Counted from the stretch's first letter, positions 26,819 through 36,137 are shown. The stretch is DNA of 64,000 nucleotides from Flavobacteriales bacterium (GCA_018608405.1 JABAZP010000005.1:1-64000); one strand, 5' to 3'. Notes: generated by a model from the sequence alone, not told the origin. Numbers and translations: made by a program.

Positions 26819-28742
26819 ATGCCTTCGCCACAACCCAGTCTCCGTGTTCTTTTATTAAATCAATTAACGCTTCCACCGCTTGTGCCTCCGGCACATTTTT
26901 TTGAACTACCTCTTTTTCTTTGTATAAAGTTATCTTTCCCGGTCCTGTTCCCACATACCCGTAATCAGCATCGGCCATTTCTCCTGGACCATTTACAATG
27001 CAACCCATTATCCCTATTTTGACACCTTTTAAGTGAGAGGTTACCGCTCGAATTTTAGCCGTAGTTTCTTGCAAATCAAATAACGTTCTGCCGCAAGAAG
27101 GGCAGGAGATGTATTCAGTTTTAGATATTCTTGTTCTAGTAGCTTGTAAAATGCCAAAAGCAGTGGAAGTAATTAATTTATTACCACCGCAATTAGCTGC
27201 CTTAATCCATATGCCGTCTCCAATGCCATCAATAAATAAGGCTCCAATTTCTGCAGCGCTTTTTAGCTGAAAGCTTTCGGCATCCATATCTGCATATTCT
27301 CTTTGGAATAGAATTGGAGTTTCAATATTAGCTTGCATCAGTTCCATTACAGCCCTCCTTAATTCTACCATCGCATTAATATTGTTGCTGGTTAACACCA
27401 ATGCAATGTTTTTTGCTTCAGATAGTTGAATTAGCAAGTTTTTATTATCAATAATCTCAGCGGCATCAACTTTTACGAAGATGAGCTTGAAATTAATTTT
27501 ATCTATAGAATCTATTTGGTTTGAGCCAATTAAAGGATAGTGTCTTTCTTTTGCGTTCCAACTTTCTATATTTTGAATTAGTCCAAGTGTGCCGGGTATT
27601 TCAAAATTTGTGGTATTGTTTCCTATGAACAAGTAGTCAACAGCTTGGTCAGCAATATTCCACTTGTCTAATGGTACCGAATAATTGTAACCGAAAGCGA
27701 AAAAGTGACTTGGTTTTAATTCTTCTAATTGGCTTAAATCTCCTACAACTACAGGAACATGACTTGCCCCAACATTAACAACCTCTGTTGTTTTCCGTTT
27801 ATTATAATTATAGAAGTCGATAGGGGAGTTATCCATTTCAGGAATTACACTGTGCCCCTTCAACTCTGCGAATGCGTCAACTAATTTTTCTGCTACTGGA
27901 ATTTCGAACTCAGGCTCCTCCGTTAAAGACACTCGAATGGTATCGCCTAATCCGTCCTGTAATAGAGTTCCAATTCCAACAGCGGACTTTATTCTACCGT
28001 CTTCTCCATCGCCGGCCTCCGTTACACCAAGATGTAGTGGGTAGTACATGTTATTTTCTTTCATGGTCTTGACTAACAACCGATACGCTTGAACCATTAC
28101 CAAGGTATTACTTGCTTTCATAGAAAGCACGATGTTGTGAAAGTCGTTCTTAATACAAATTCTCAAAAACTCCATTGCAGATTCTACCATTCCTAGGGGA
28201 GTATCTCCATATCTACTGAGAATACGATCTGACAGAGATCCATGATTGGTTCCGATGCGCATGGCAACATCATTTTCTTTGCAAAGTATTACTAATGGGG
28301 TAAATTTTTTCTCAATGCGTTCAAGCTCTTCTTGGTAGCTATCGTCTGTATAGTCAATTTCTTCAAACTTCTTTTTGTCCGCGTAATTTCCCGGATTCAC
28401 CCTTACTTTTTCAACAATTTTTGCAGCAATCTCAGCTGCATTAGGGGTAAAGTGAATGTCTGCGACTAACGGAGTAGTGTATCCTTTGGCTCGAAGTGAA
28501 TCTTTTATTGCTTGAAGGTTGTCTGCTTCTTTTTTACTTGGTGCCGTGATCCGAACCAGTTCACATCCTGCTTCAATCATTCTTATTGATTGATTGACTG
28601 TACCCTCTGTATCCATCGTGTCGGTGGTTGTCATCGACTGTATCAAAATCGGATGATTGCCGCCAATTGCCTTATTACCAATGGTTACTTCTCTTGTCGG
28701 GTTTCGTTTAAATGAATGAATGGATTCGCAGAAATCAGCCAT
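26817..28742 (-). CDS. ispG: (E)-4-hydroxy-3-methylbut-2-enyl-diphosphate synthase, long form
   Basis: Iron-sulfur enzyme of the MEP isoprenoid pathway. It reduces methylerythritol cyclodiphosphate to HMBPP. At 641 residues it is the long form known from plants and Bacteroidota, where an extra domain (about residues 290-510) is inserted between the TIM barrel and the cluster domain. Barrel signatures: PILIQSMTTTDTMDTEGT and RVNPGNYADKK. Cluster domain: EYISCPSCGRTLFDLQ and GIMGCIVNGPGE, which carry the three Cys ligands of the 4Fe-4S cluster. A TAAATTTG box (28752-28759) lies just before the ATG. It supplies isoprenoid units that the UppS and GGGP synthase of this window would use. Confidence 0.96.
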   Translation of the reverse strand: MADFCESIHSFKRNPTREVTIGNKAIGGNHPILIQSMTTTDTMDTEGTVNQSIRMIEAGCELVRITAPSKKEADNLQAIKDSLRAKGYTTPLVADIHFTPNAAEIAAKIVEKVRVNPGNYADKKKFEEIDYTDDSYQEELERIEKKFTPLVILCKENDVAMRIGTNHGSLSDRILSRYGDTPLGMVESAMEFLRICIKNDFHNIVLSMKASNTLVMVQAYRLLVKTMKENNMYYPLHLGVTEAGDGEDGRIKSAVGIGTLLQDGLGDTIRVSLTEEPEFEIPVAEKLVDAFAELKGHSVIPEMDNSPIDFYNYNKRKTTEVVNVGASHVPVVVGDLSQLEELKPSHFFAFGYNYSVPLDKWNIADQAVDYLFIGNNTTNFEIPGTLGLIQNIESWNAKERHYPLIGSNQIDSIDKINFKLIFVKVDAAEIIDNKNLLIQLSEAKNIALVLTSNNINAMVELRRAVMELMQANIETPILFQREYADMDAESFQLKSAAEIGALFIDGIGDGIWIKAANCGGNKLITSTAFGILQATRTRISKTEYISCPSCGRTLFDLQETTAKIRAVTSHLKGVKIGIMGCIVNGPGEMADADYGYVGTGPGKITLYKEKEVVQKNVPEAQAVEALIDLIKEHGDWVVAKA

Positions 28743-28815
28743 GTTTTTTTACAAATTTAACGTTTATCCTCTTTTTTTAGTTTAAAAAATAAAATTTCAA
28801 AATTAATAGCAAGAC

Positions 28816-29601
28816 TCAACGTTTCGAAAACGATTTTATAGCTTTAAAAACTTCTTCTTTCCTTTCTACAAGACTCATGTGGCTAGCATCTTCTAACAGC
28901 GAATAAGAGCCGTTGCTGCCTATTTTTGTTTCCTTAATTAATTGAGTAGAGTCTAAGACCGAATCATGGGCACCAATGATGTAGTGATAAGGGTACGGTG
29001 CAAATTTTAAAACAATCTCTCTTTCTCTTCTATTTTTCATTCCTTCTGCTGCAGCAATTATGGATTGTTCGCTGCAATTTTGTGCCATTTTCAAGTAGCG
29101 CTTAATTTGCCATGTAGTTTTTCGATTTTTTATATTGAAAAAGCTAGGTACTAAAGAGCCTAATAATTTTAATCGGTCTTTTTTGACCATCCGTATCAAT
29201 TGGTTTCGAGACTTTTTTCTATTGTCAGAATCACCTTTTGCAGTAGAGTTTACTAACATTAAACCTAATACTGAGTCAGGAAACTTTTCGCCAAAGGCCA
29301 AAGAAACATATCCGCCTAATGAATGACCAACAACAATTGCTTTTCTTATTGACAAATATTTCAGTAAGCTATTACAACATTCGGCTAATAACTCCATATC
29401 GTGAACATATCCAATACAGTCAGATTGTCCATGTCCTGGTAAATCAATGCTAATTACTTTAAAGTTTTTAGCCAGTCGAATCTCCAATTCTTGCCAAATT
29501 TCTTTAGCACCTAAAAATCCATGGATTAATAAAATAGCACGGCCTTTGCCTTTAACTGAATACGCAATTTTTGCACTGCGGAAATCAAAAGTGCCAAGCA
29601 T
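28816..29601 (-). CDS. alpha/beta-hydrolase
   Basis: Cytosolic hydrolase of 261 residues. The catalytic triad is readable: Ser in VVGHSLGGYV (about residue 94), Asp in GAHDSVLD (about 213) and His in DASHMSLVERKE (about 241). The oxyanion motif IHGFLGAKEIW stands near residue 26. It belongs to the broad group of esterases and BioH- or MenH-like enzymes, so the substrate cannot be named. Its ATG lies one base after the stop of aminopeptidase P, which suggests translational coupling. Confidence 0.82.
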   Translation of the reverse strand: MLGTFDFRSAKIAYSVKGKGRAILLIHGFLGAKEIWQELEIRLAKNFKVISIDLPGHGQSDCIGYVHDMELLAECCNSLLKYLSIRKAIVVGHSLGGYVSLAFGEKFPDSVLGLMLVNSTAKGDSDNRKKSRNQLIRMVKKDRLKLLGSLVPSFFNIKNRKTTWQIKRYLKMAQNCSEQSIIAAAEGMKNRREREIVLKFAPYPYHYIIGAHDSVLDSTQLIKETKIGSNGSYSLLEDASHMSLVERKEEVFKAIKSFSKR

Positions 29602-29602
29602 T

Positions 29603-30892
29603 TTATGATTTCATTGCAGCCTCTATGTCATCGGCCTCCAAAGGAATGTGAGCCATCAAGTCTATGGTTTCATCTTCACCAATATAGAAATCATTCTCTA
29701 AGCGAATTCCTAGGTTTTCTTCCCGAATGTAAATTCCGGGTTCAATAGTAAATACACTGCCTGCTTCAACCGGTGAGTAATAGTTCCCCACATCGTGAAC
29801 ATCTAATCCAATGTAATGAGAAGTTCCGTGCATGAAAAACTTTTTATAAGCAGGCCAATCCGGGTTTTGGTTTTCAACATCTTTTTCAGTTAGTAAACCT
29901 AACTTAATCAACTCCTCCGTCATGTACTCTCCAACTCTTGCATGATAATCTGCTATTATAATCCCTGGTCTTAAAATAGCTTTTGCTTTCTTAAATACGT
30001 TCAATACAGACTCGTACACTTCTCGCTGGCGCGCTGTAAATTTTCCACTGACTGGGATAGATCTGGTTAAGTCGGATGCGTAGTTTCCGTATTCCGCACC
30101 AATGTCCATTAATATAACATCTCCTTCTTTACACTCTTGGTTATTTTCAATGTAGTGCAAAACACAGGCACTAAACCCTGAAGCAATAATCGGGGTGTAT
30201 GCAAAACCTCTAGACCGATTGCGCAGAAATTCATGCATCAATTCTGCTTCAATTTCATACTCCATCACTCCGGGCTTAATGAATTGTAAAACTCTGTTTA
30301 CTGCTTTTCCCGTTATGTTGCATGCCGTTTGCATCATTTCAATTTCTTCAGGTTCTTTTACGGCTCTGAGGCTGTTCAAAATTGGAGCTACGCGCTCATA
30401 GTTGTGCAACGGATACTTTTCTCTGCACCATTTTCTAAAACGGTCATCCCTTGTTTGGACAGCTGTGTCAGCTCGAAGGTGTTCGTTATCGTTTAGGTAA
30501 ATTGTTTCGGCTTCATACATTAAAGTCCTTAGAGTTTTATGAAAATCCTTTAGCCAAAAAACAGTTTTAATTCCTGATGTTTTGAAGGCAGTTTCTTTTG
30601 TCAGTTTTTCTCCTTCCCAAATTGCGATTTCTTCATTTGTCTCTTTTAGGAATAATACTTCCCGGTGCTTTTCATTCGGTGCATCTGGAAATAGCATCAA
30701 TATGGATTCCTCTTGGTCAACCCCGCTCAAATAGAACAAATCATTGTTTTGTCTAAATGCCATTGTACCGTCGGCATTTGTAGGAAAAATATCATTTGCG
30801 TTAAAAATTGCCAAAGAGCCGGGCATCATCAGCTCCATCAACTTTTTTCTGTTTTTGACAAATAATTGAGAATCAATAGGGAGGTACTTCAT
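29603..30892 (-). CDS. pepP: aminopeptidase P family (Xaa-Pro aminopeptidase)
   Basis: Dimetal peptidase of the pita-bread fold, family M24B, which removes N-terminal residues before proline. It has 429 residues: an N-terminal creatinase-like domain (about 1-165, MMPGSLAIFNANDI) and the catalytic domain. Metal ligands: Asp in LMDIGAEYGNY and DLTRSIPV, His in MHGTSHYIGLDVHD, Glu in TIEPGIYI, and Glu in RLENDFYI. The GTSHYIGLDVHDVG stretch is the PepP signature. A TATATTTG box (30915-30922) is seen just upstream, in the spacer after the TonB receptor gene. Confidence 0.93.
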   Translation of the reverse strand: MKYLPIDSQLFVKNRKKLMELMMPGSLAIFNANDIFPTNADGTMAFRQNNDLFYLSGVDQEESILMLFPDAPNEKHREVLFLKETNEEIAIWEGEKLTKETAFKTSGIKTVFWLKDFHKTLRTLMYEAETIYLNDNEHLRADTAVQTRDDRFRKWCREKYPLHNYERVAPILNSLRAVKEPEEIEMMQTACNITGKAVNRVLQFIKPGVMEYEIEAELMHEFLRNRSRGFAYTPIIASGFSACVLHYIENNQECKEGDVILMDIGAEYGNYASDLTRSIPVSGKFTARQREVYESVLNVFKKAKAILRPGIIIADYHARVGEYMTEELIKLGLLTEKDVENQNPDWPAYKKFFMHGTSHYIGLDVHDVGNYYSPVEAGSVFTIEPGIYIREENLGIRLENDFYIGEDETIDLMAHIPLEADDIEAAMKS

Positions 30893-30940
30893 GCTTAAAA
30901 TTTTTATTGAATTTCAAATATAAGCAGCACTTCTGGTCTT

Positions 30941-33442
30941 CTAAAACTTTAGGTTCAATCCTATCATGTAATTTCTCAAAGCTTGCGGGTAAACAAAATT
31001 TTCGGTCACCTTTGTTCCATAAACATAAGAGTAAGTGTAGCCATTTGACGAATACTGTTCTCCTAGAATGTTGTTTACCAAAACCTGTAACTTCAATTCT
31101 TTGAACAACTTTTGAGGTACCACAGCTTGAAACCTTAAATCATTTATAAAATAGGCGTCTAACTGTCGACCTTCAAATTGAGTATTGTCTAAATATTGAC
31201 TGCCAATATATCTAGAAAGCAAAGCAATTTCTATACCTTCTGTAGGCTGATAAGATAATTCACTTGTAACAATAACGTTTGGAGAAAAAGCTATGTCAGT
31301 ATCCTCTAATTCAAACGAGTAGATTGAGTCTAAACCAAAGTTCTCATCATATGCGTAAAGTAACTCATTGTACTTTTCGATTTTATTTTCACTGATAGTA
31401 GCAGTAACATTCCAAGTTAGATTTTCGATAACCTTAACTCCTGCTTGTAATTCTATCCCTCTCCTATAGCTTCGGTCTACATTTTGACGAAGAGGTGAGC
31501 CTACATCGTTTAATTGGCCTGTTGCAACTAGTTGGTCAATGTAGTACATGTAGTATAGGTTAGCTGATAAACTATATCTATTGGTTTTGTACTCGGATCC
31601 TAATTCAATATTGTACATTTTTTCAGCCTTATTAGCATCTTTTTTAGGTGTGTTTGGTGCTTGGTCTATAAAATCTGATCGATTTGGTTCTCGATTTCCG
31701 ATTCCGGCGAAAATGTAGGTATTCCAATTTGCGTCAATTTTATAGTTCGCCCCAACTTTTGGATTAAAAAAGGTGTAGTTTTCGTTGATTTTAATCTCTC
31801 TTAAATCGTTGTCGTTGCCCTTCGCTGTATAATTAATTCTCCTTAGCTGAAGATCCGCCATTAAACTAACCTTTTTGTTAACTAGATAGTTGGTTTTAAG
31901 ATAAAAGTTGCCATCTAACTTTTGTGATTCACTGCTGTAATAATTTTCGGTAGGGGAACCATCAGATGCGAATTCAGCCCAAATAACTTCACCAAAATGG
32001 TCTCCTTCATAATTGTTAATGGCTCCACCAAAATCAAAATTCAGCTTTTTAGTTGCGTCATAATTTAAAGAGTAGGTCATGCCATAAAAATCATTATCCA
32101 ACCACCTCCTTCGAATTAAATCTGTGGACTCTACTGTTCCATTTCCAACAGTCACCTCTTGCAACCCATAGTCGGATAAGTCTTCCCCTTCTTTAAATTC
32201 TTCAAAATAGCCATATCCTTTGGTGTAATGCAATGCAGCTTTTGCTGTTAGCTTGCTATTAAACTCATGGGCCATGTGCAACTGGTAGTGGTCTTGATTG
32301 TAATTGTCTACTTGATTCTCGTATTCATAAAGGTTGTAGGTTCTTCCAGAATTCAACAAATTCTCAGTTTGGGATGGGCTAAGACCGTTGTTAGCCGCAC
32401 TTGCCAACATCCCTTCTCTGTCATTATTTATTCTAGCTTCTGGCGTCCCATTCCAAGATTGGTAAGTGACTTCTTTTCCACCAAACGTAATGGCTTTTAG
32501 AACTGTTTTTTTGCCGTAATACGTGCCAGATAAGAAGTATGATTTTAAGTCGGCAGTAGCGCGATCTATGTAGCCTTCAGACTGAATGTTTGACAACCGA
32601 CCCTCAAAGGCAAACTTGTTATTAATCAACCCACTTCCAAATTGAACAGTGTGTTTTCTATTGTTGTATTCCAACTTTCCGAATTCCTCATTGGTCTCTA
32701 AAAACCCAACTGAATTAGATATTTCTCCATAGGCTTCAGTACTGAGTAGTTTTGTTTCCAAGTTAATAGTTGCGCCAAAAGCTCCGGCACCATTGGTTGA
32801 GGAACCAACTCCTCTTTGTATTTGAACGGAGTTTAAAGAAGAAGCGAAGTCCGGCATATTTACCCAAAAAACACCATGAGATTCTGGGTCATTCAGTGGT
32901 ACGCCGTTTATGGTAACATTGGTTCTACTAGCATCACTACCTCTTATTCTTATACCAGTATATCCTATTCCCGTTCCACCGTCAGAAGAGGTAACAACTG
33001 ATGGGGTTTGCTGCAGTAGATAGGGTAGATCTTGCCCTAAATTGTTTTTTGCAATAGCCTCTTTTGATGCATTGGTTTTGGTTGCCGGTGCATTGCCTGC
33101 AACTCTGGTACTACTCACTAAAACCTCGTCTGACTGATAACTAAATGGTGTTAGGTAAAAAGTGAGTGGTTCTTTACTAGAAATATCAACCAATATAGTG
33201 TCTGTTTTGTAGCCGATATATGAAACAATCAAAGACACTCTTTTTGCATTTACCCTTTTCAGGCTAAATTCACCTTCCTCATTGGTATACGCTGCATCAA
33301 ATCCACCTTCCACGTAAACATTTGCTCCAATTAAAACATTGTTGGTCTTTTTATCAACTACTTTCCCTTGCACTTCATCTTGTGCTTGAGTAAAAAAAGG
33401 AATGGTTAAAAAGAGAATGGTAAACAGCTTTTTCATTTTCAT
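30941..33442 (-). CDS. TonB-dependent receptor, probable thiamin receptor
   Basis: Outer-membrane active-transport barrel of about 833 residues. The start at 33442 (MKMKKLFTILFL) gives a signal peptide ending TQAQ; the longer frame to the GTG at 33499 would run into the riboswitch. A CarboxypepD-regulatory-like domain follows (QGKVVDKKTNNVLIGANVYV), then a plug domain with GIGYTGIRIRGSDASRTNVTINGVPLND, then the barrel ending NYMIGLNLKF. A TPP riboswitch directly upstream implies repression when thiamin pyrophosphate is plentiful, so the likely substrate is thiamin or a precursor. There is no SusD partner. The substrate call rests on the riboswitch, not on the receptor sequence. Confidence 0.9.
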   Translation of the reverse strand: MKMKKLFTILFLTIPFFTQAQDEVQGKVVDKKTNNVLIGANVYVEGGFDAAYTNEEGEFSLKRVNAKRVSLIVSYIGYKTDTILVDISSKEPLTFYLTPFSYQSDEVLVSSTRVAGNAPATKTNASKEAIAKNNLGQDLPYLLQQTPSVVTSSDGGTGIGYTGIRIRGSDASRTNVTINGVPLNDPESHGVFWVNMPDFASSLNSVQIQRGVGSSTNGAGAFGATINLETKLLSTEAYGEISNSVGFLETNEEFGKLEYNNRKHTVQFGSGLINNKFAFEGRLSNIQSEGYIDRATADLKSYFLSGTYYGKKTVLKAITFGGKEVTYQSWNGTPEARINNDREGMLASAANNGLSPSQTENLLNSGRTYNLYEYENQVDNYNQDHYQLHMAHEFNSKLTAKAALHYTKGYGYFEEFKEGEDLSDYGLQEVTVGNGTVESTDLIRRRWLDNDFYGMTYSLNYDATKKLNFDFGGAINNYEGDHFGEVIWAEFASDGSPTENYYSSESQKLDGNFYLKTNYLVNKKVSLMADLQLRRINYTAKGNDNDLREIKINENYTFFNPKVGANYKIDANWNTYIFAGIGNREPNRSDFIDQAPNTPKKDANKAEKMYNIELGSEYKTNRYSLSANLYYMYYIDQLVATGQLNDVGSPLRQNVDRSYRRGIELQAGVKVIENLTWNVTATISENKIEKYNELLYAYDENFGLDSIYSFELEDTDIAFSPNVIVTSELSYQPTEGIEIALLSRYIGSQYLDNTQFEGRQLDAYFINDLRFQAVVPQKLFKELKLQVLVNNILGEQYSSNGYTYSYVYGTKVTENFVYPQALRNYMIGLNLKF

Positions 33443-33499
33443 ATTTTTATTATGAAATGCACAAAAACTGAAAATCCGTTGTGGAAATGATAAATTCAC

Positions 33500-33571
33500 T
33501 TACTCCCTTCGCTCGCATTATCGAAATCAGGTTCAACGGGTATAATCTCAGCCTTTCGGCACCCCTGTGTG
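33500..33571 (-). ncRNA. TPP riboswitch (THI element)
   Basis: The minus strand reads the conserved thiamin pyrophosphate aptamer: GGGGTGCC, then GGCTGAGATTATACCCGTT with the CTGAGA/ACCC core, then GAACCTGAT, then the AATGCGAGCGAAGGGA closing helix. All core elements are in order and spacing. It ends about 57 bases before the receptor ATG, leaving room for an expression platform that blocks translation or transcription. A TAACTTTG box (33589-33582) lies about ten bases upstream, within the end of the kinase gene, and may be a dedicated promoter. Confidence 0.95.
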
Positions 33572-33586
33572 TAATTTTTTACAAAG

Positions 33587-34114
33587 TTATATTATTTTTT
33601 GCTGTCGCAGTGAATTTAGTGCAACATTTAATCTAATTTCATTTGAACCGCTTATAATTGAGTGCTTTAGATTGAATTTATTGAGCTCCTTTTTGAAAAG
33701 TGCAAATAGCTCTAGCCTATTTTTTAAAGAACTATTCTCCCTCAACGGGTCATCTTCATATGGTAAATCAGGTCGTAGGAGCAGGTAATGATTGTAGTCT
33801 GAATCTAAAATCATTTGTTCAATGTACTCGCTAGTTGAACCAAACTTATATTGTGACCAAACTTTGAATGAAATAGGATCTCCATCACAAATCAAAATAG
33901 GATGGTTATACGTGTTTTCAGACAGTAACTGCTGTTTCAGCATAAAGTCTAAATCATGCCGATTGTAACTGGTATTTTCGTTGAGGTGTGTCCTAGCAAA
34001 TTCAGGAACCCATTCGCAATTTAGCGTTTCACACAATTGCTTGCACAGGGTTGTCTTTCCCGAAGACTCAGGGCCAACAACAGCTATTTTTATTTGGGTA
34101 ATAGTTTTTTCCAT
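33587..34114 (-). CDS. NadR-like P-loop kinase (AAA_28)
   Basis: A 175-residue ATPase related to the C-terminal ribosylnicotinamide kinase domain of NadR. Walker A is VVGPESSGKTTL (Lys 20), followed by CEWVPEFAR with the characteristic EFAR, and ILICDGDPISF as a Walker B-like stretch. A C-terminal RPDLPYEDDPLRE lid follows. In bacteria such kinases pair with PnuC-type vitamin transporters: the transported vitamin is trapped by phosphorylation. It overlaps the pnuC gene by 25 bases, so the two are coupled. Substrate: nicotinamide riboside by family, or thiamin by context with the downstream riboswitch; I cannot decide. Confidence 0.8.
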   Translation of the reverse strand: MEKTITQIKIAVVGPESSGKTTLCKQLCETLNCEWVPEFARTHLNENTSYNRHDLDFMLKQQLLSENTYNHPILICDGDPISFKVWSQYKFGSTSEYIEQMILDSDYNHYLLLRPDLPYEDDPLRENSSLKNRLELFALFKKELNKFNLKHSIISGSNEIRLNVALNSLRQQKII

Positions 34115-34686
34115 TTTAAATATCCAAAAATCGCAACGACAGTGTAAATTACAAATAGCAATGCTGTAAAATAAAGCTCCTTGTATAGATACATTCCTGC
34201 AGCTACAGCATCAACTACAATCCATATTAACCAGTTTTCAATTTGACATTTAACCACCATATATGTAGCAATAATTGCAAATACTGTGGTGAAGGCATCG
34301 AAGTACGCTAATTCTGCTGAAGTATAAAAATCTGCCATGGTTGCAGCAGTTAAAAATGTAATTGCGCCTCCGGCAATAGTGAAAACTAACCTTTTTGGAG
34401 ACGTTTGCTTTACTACAATAGTCGAAGTACTGGTTTGACTAGACCACGCGAACCAGCCGTAGAATGACATAATTACGTAGTAAGCATTAATGGCAACATC
34501 AAAATAATAGTTGAGCTTGAAGGTAATGTACACGTAAATAGCAGAGCTAATTAATCCGTACAAAAAGCACCAACGGTTTCCTTTCGAGGCTAAGTATATA
34601 TAGATCAATGCGGTAGCAACTGCAATAACTTCCAACGTATTAAATACCTCAAGTTCTGCTAGCAATTTTTGCCAAACACCGAGCAT
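34090..34686 (-). CDS. pnuC: PnuC-family vitamin transporter
   Basis: Inner-membrane facilitator of 198 residues with about seven hydrophobic helices. Family signatures visible: YGLISSAIYVYITFKLNYY, AYYVIMSFYGWFAWS and the C-terminal NWLIWIVVDAVAAGMYLYK. PnuC members carry nicotinamide riboside; PnuT members carry thiamin. The adjacent NadR-like kinase favours the first, the TPP-regulated receptor immediately downstream the second. Its stop lies inside the kinase gene and its start lies four bases from the GGGP synthase stop. Confidence 0.88.
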   Translation of the reverse strand: MLGVWQKLLAELEVFNTLEVIAVATALIYIYLASKGNRWCFLYGLISSAIYVYITFKLNYYFDVAINAYYVIMSFYGWFAWSSQTSTSTIVVKQTSPKRLVFTIAGGAITFLTAATMADFYTSAELAYFDAFTTVFAIIATYMVVKCQIENWLIWIVVDAVAAGMYLYKELYFTALLFVIYTVVAIFGYLKWKKLLPK

Positions 34687-34690
34687 ATAA

Positions 34691-35440
34691 TTAGTTGTTA
34701 ATCGAGTTCTTCAGGTTTCCTAGCTCAATCAAAAAGTTAGGGTCCTCTTCGATTCTATTGCCCACCACAACGATATCCGCTCCGGCTGTAAAAGCATCTT
34801 TGGCTTTCTTAATGGTATTAACACCACCACCAACGAACAATAGTTGCTCCGTGTAATCTTTAACTTTAGAAATCATTTCAGCTGGTACCGGTTTCTCTGC
34901 TCCACTTCCTCCGTCTAAGTAAATTATGTCCATTCCAAAATAAGTACCTGCCAAAGCTGTACTCGCAGCAATTTCAGGTTTATTCGCAGGTATGGGATTA
35001 GAATTACTCATGTACGATGCAGTCGTCTGCTTCCCCGAATCAACTAAAAGATAGGCCGTTGATATAACCTCTAAGTTTGTTTTTCTCAAATACGGAGCAG
35101 CTGTGATTTGTTGCCCTATAATCATCTCTGCATTTCTACTGGATAATAGAGAGAGGTATAAGATTCCGTCGGCTTGGGTAGATATTTGGGAGACGCTTCC
35201 AGGAAATAAAATGATTGGTAATGTGCTCTGAGATTTTATTGATTGAATGGTTTTTCCCAAATCACCATCGGTCAATAAACTCCCTCCAACTAAAATAAGA
35301 TCAACCACGGCCTCTTTTGCCTTTGCTAGTATGCTTTCTAAACTTGCTTCATCTACTTTGTCAGGATCAATTAGTAAAGCAATCATTTTATTGCCTTCTT
35401 TTTGCTGAGTCTTTAAAGATTGGTAGATTGGTTTCTCCAC
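34691..35440 (-). CDS. geranylgeranylglyceryl phosphate synthase family (PcrB/GGGPS)
   Basis: A TIM-barrel prenyltransferase of 249 residues that joins a prenyl diphosphate to sn-glycerol 1-phosphate. Signatures: MIALLIDPDK (residues about 19-28), VDLILVGGSLLTDG, PIILFPGSVSQIS, IYLDGGSGAEKPVP (phosphate and substrate site) and the end LLFVGGGVNTIKKAKDAFTAGADIVVVGNRIE. The family is archaeal in origin and is known in Bacteroidota (group II, hexameric), where the full lipid product is not settled. The GTG start at 35440 is chosen because residues 1-18 match the family N-terminus; an ATG lies 18 codons in. Confidence 0.9.
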   Translation of the reverse strand: MEKPIYQSLKTQQKEGNKMIALLIDPDKVDEASLESILAKAKEAVVDLILVGGSLLTDGDLGKTIQSIKSQSTLPIILFPGSVSQISTQADGILYLSLLSSRNAEMIIGQQITAAPYLRKTNLEVISTAYLLVDSGKQTTASYMSNSNPIPANKPEIAASTALAGTYFGMDIIYLDGGSGAEKPVPAEMISKVKDYTEQLLFVGGGVNTIKKAKDAFTAGADIVVVGNRIEEDPNFLIELGNLKNSINN

Positions 35441-35462
35441 GGTTTATTTTTCTGCTACAATA

Positions 35463-36092
35463 TTAATAATTCACACTGTAAGCCATCACATAATTCCCCA
35501 GCTTTCTAAATTCCATTTGTTGAACCTTTTCCTTTTTTTGTGTTCTTGTAATTCCAATTGCAGAGCCCATGCTTCCATCAAATTTGAACGCTTGCACTTC
35601 AAAGTTCTCTTTTAAAAAAGCATCCTTTTTCCCATAAATTTTAAATAAGGCCTCCTTAATGCTCCAGTAGCAAGTTAGCTCAGTTGGATTTTGTCCGGTA
35701 AGTCTTTGTTCTGTTTTATTCAAAAATTTAGACTTTATCCGCACAATCTTATCAGTTATAAATTGCAAATCTACTCCGGTTTCATATTTGTCGTCAATAG
35801 AAATCGCTACCCTCTCATTCGAATGAGAGATGCTTAAAAATGAATCGGAAAGTTTAAAAGTTGGCTTTCGATGTTCATCGTAAATGATATCTTCCTTTGC
35901 CGGCATGGTCTTACAAATGATTTCGCGAATGAACAGCCACTCTGCTTTTCTTTTGTCATTGCTGATGTTTTGTAAATGACTCATATCTACTCCCTTTTTA
36001 ACAAGAAAATGAAACATTTCTTCCATTCTATCGTATTCAACTGCTGCTGTATGAATAGAATTTGAAGGAGATATTTGAAAGCTTTCAAACAT
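35463..36092 (-). CDS. 4'-phosphopantetheinyl transferase
   Basis: Transfers the phosphopantetheine arm of CoA to carrier proteins. The ATG at 36092 gives about 209 residues; an in-frame GTG at 36116 adds eight residues but lies beside a TATTTTCG box and is less likely. Motifs: ISHSNERVAISIDDKYETGVDLQ (Mg-binding Asp in GVDLQ) and CYWSIKEALFKIYGKK, the W(S/T)xKEAxxK motif of Sfp-type enzymes. It is the first gene of the minus-strand run that continues with GGGP synthase, 22 bases away. Confidence 0.88.
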   Translation of the reverse strand: MFESFQISPSNSIHTAAVEYDRMEEMFHFLVKKGVDMSHLQNISNDKRKAEWLFIREIICKTMPAKEDIIYDEHRKPTFKLSDSFLSISHSNERVAISIDDKYETGVDLQFITDKIVRIKSKFLNKTEQRLTGQNPTELTCYWSIKEALFKIYGKKDAFLKENFEVQAFKFDGSMGSAIGITRTQKKEKVQQMEFRKLGNYVMAYSVNY

Positions 36093-36137
36093 ATCTTTTA
36101 TATAACTGTTTAACACGAAAATAGCATTATTTAATTT

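Noticed and set aside
33443-33499. Longer N-terminus of the thiamin-type receptor from GTG 33499
   Set aside because: The extra 19 residues come before a normal signal peptide and the frame borders the riboswitch, which must be non-coding.
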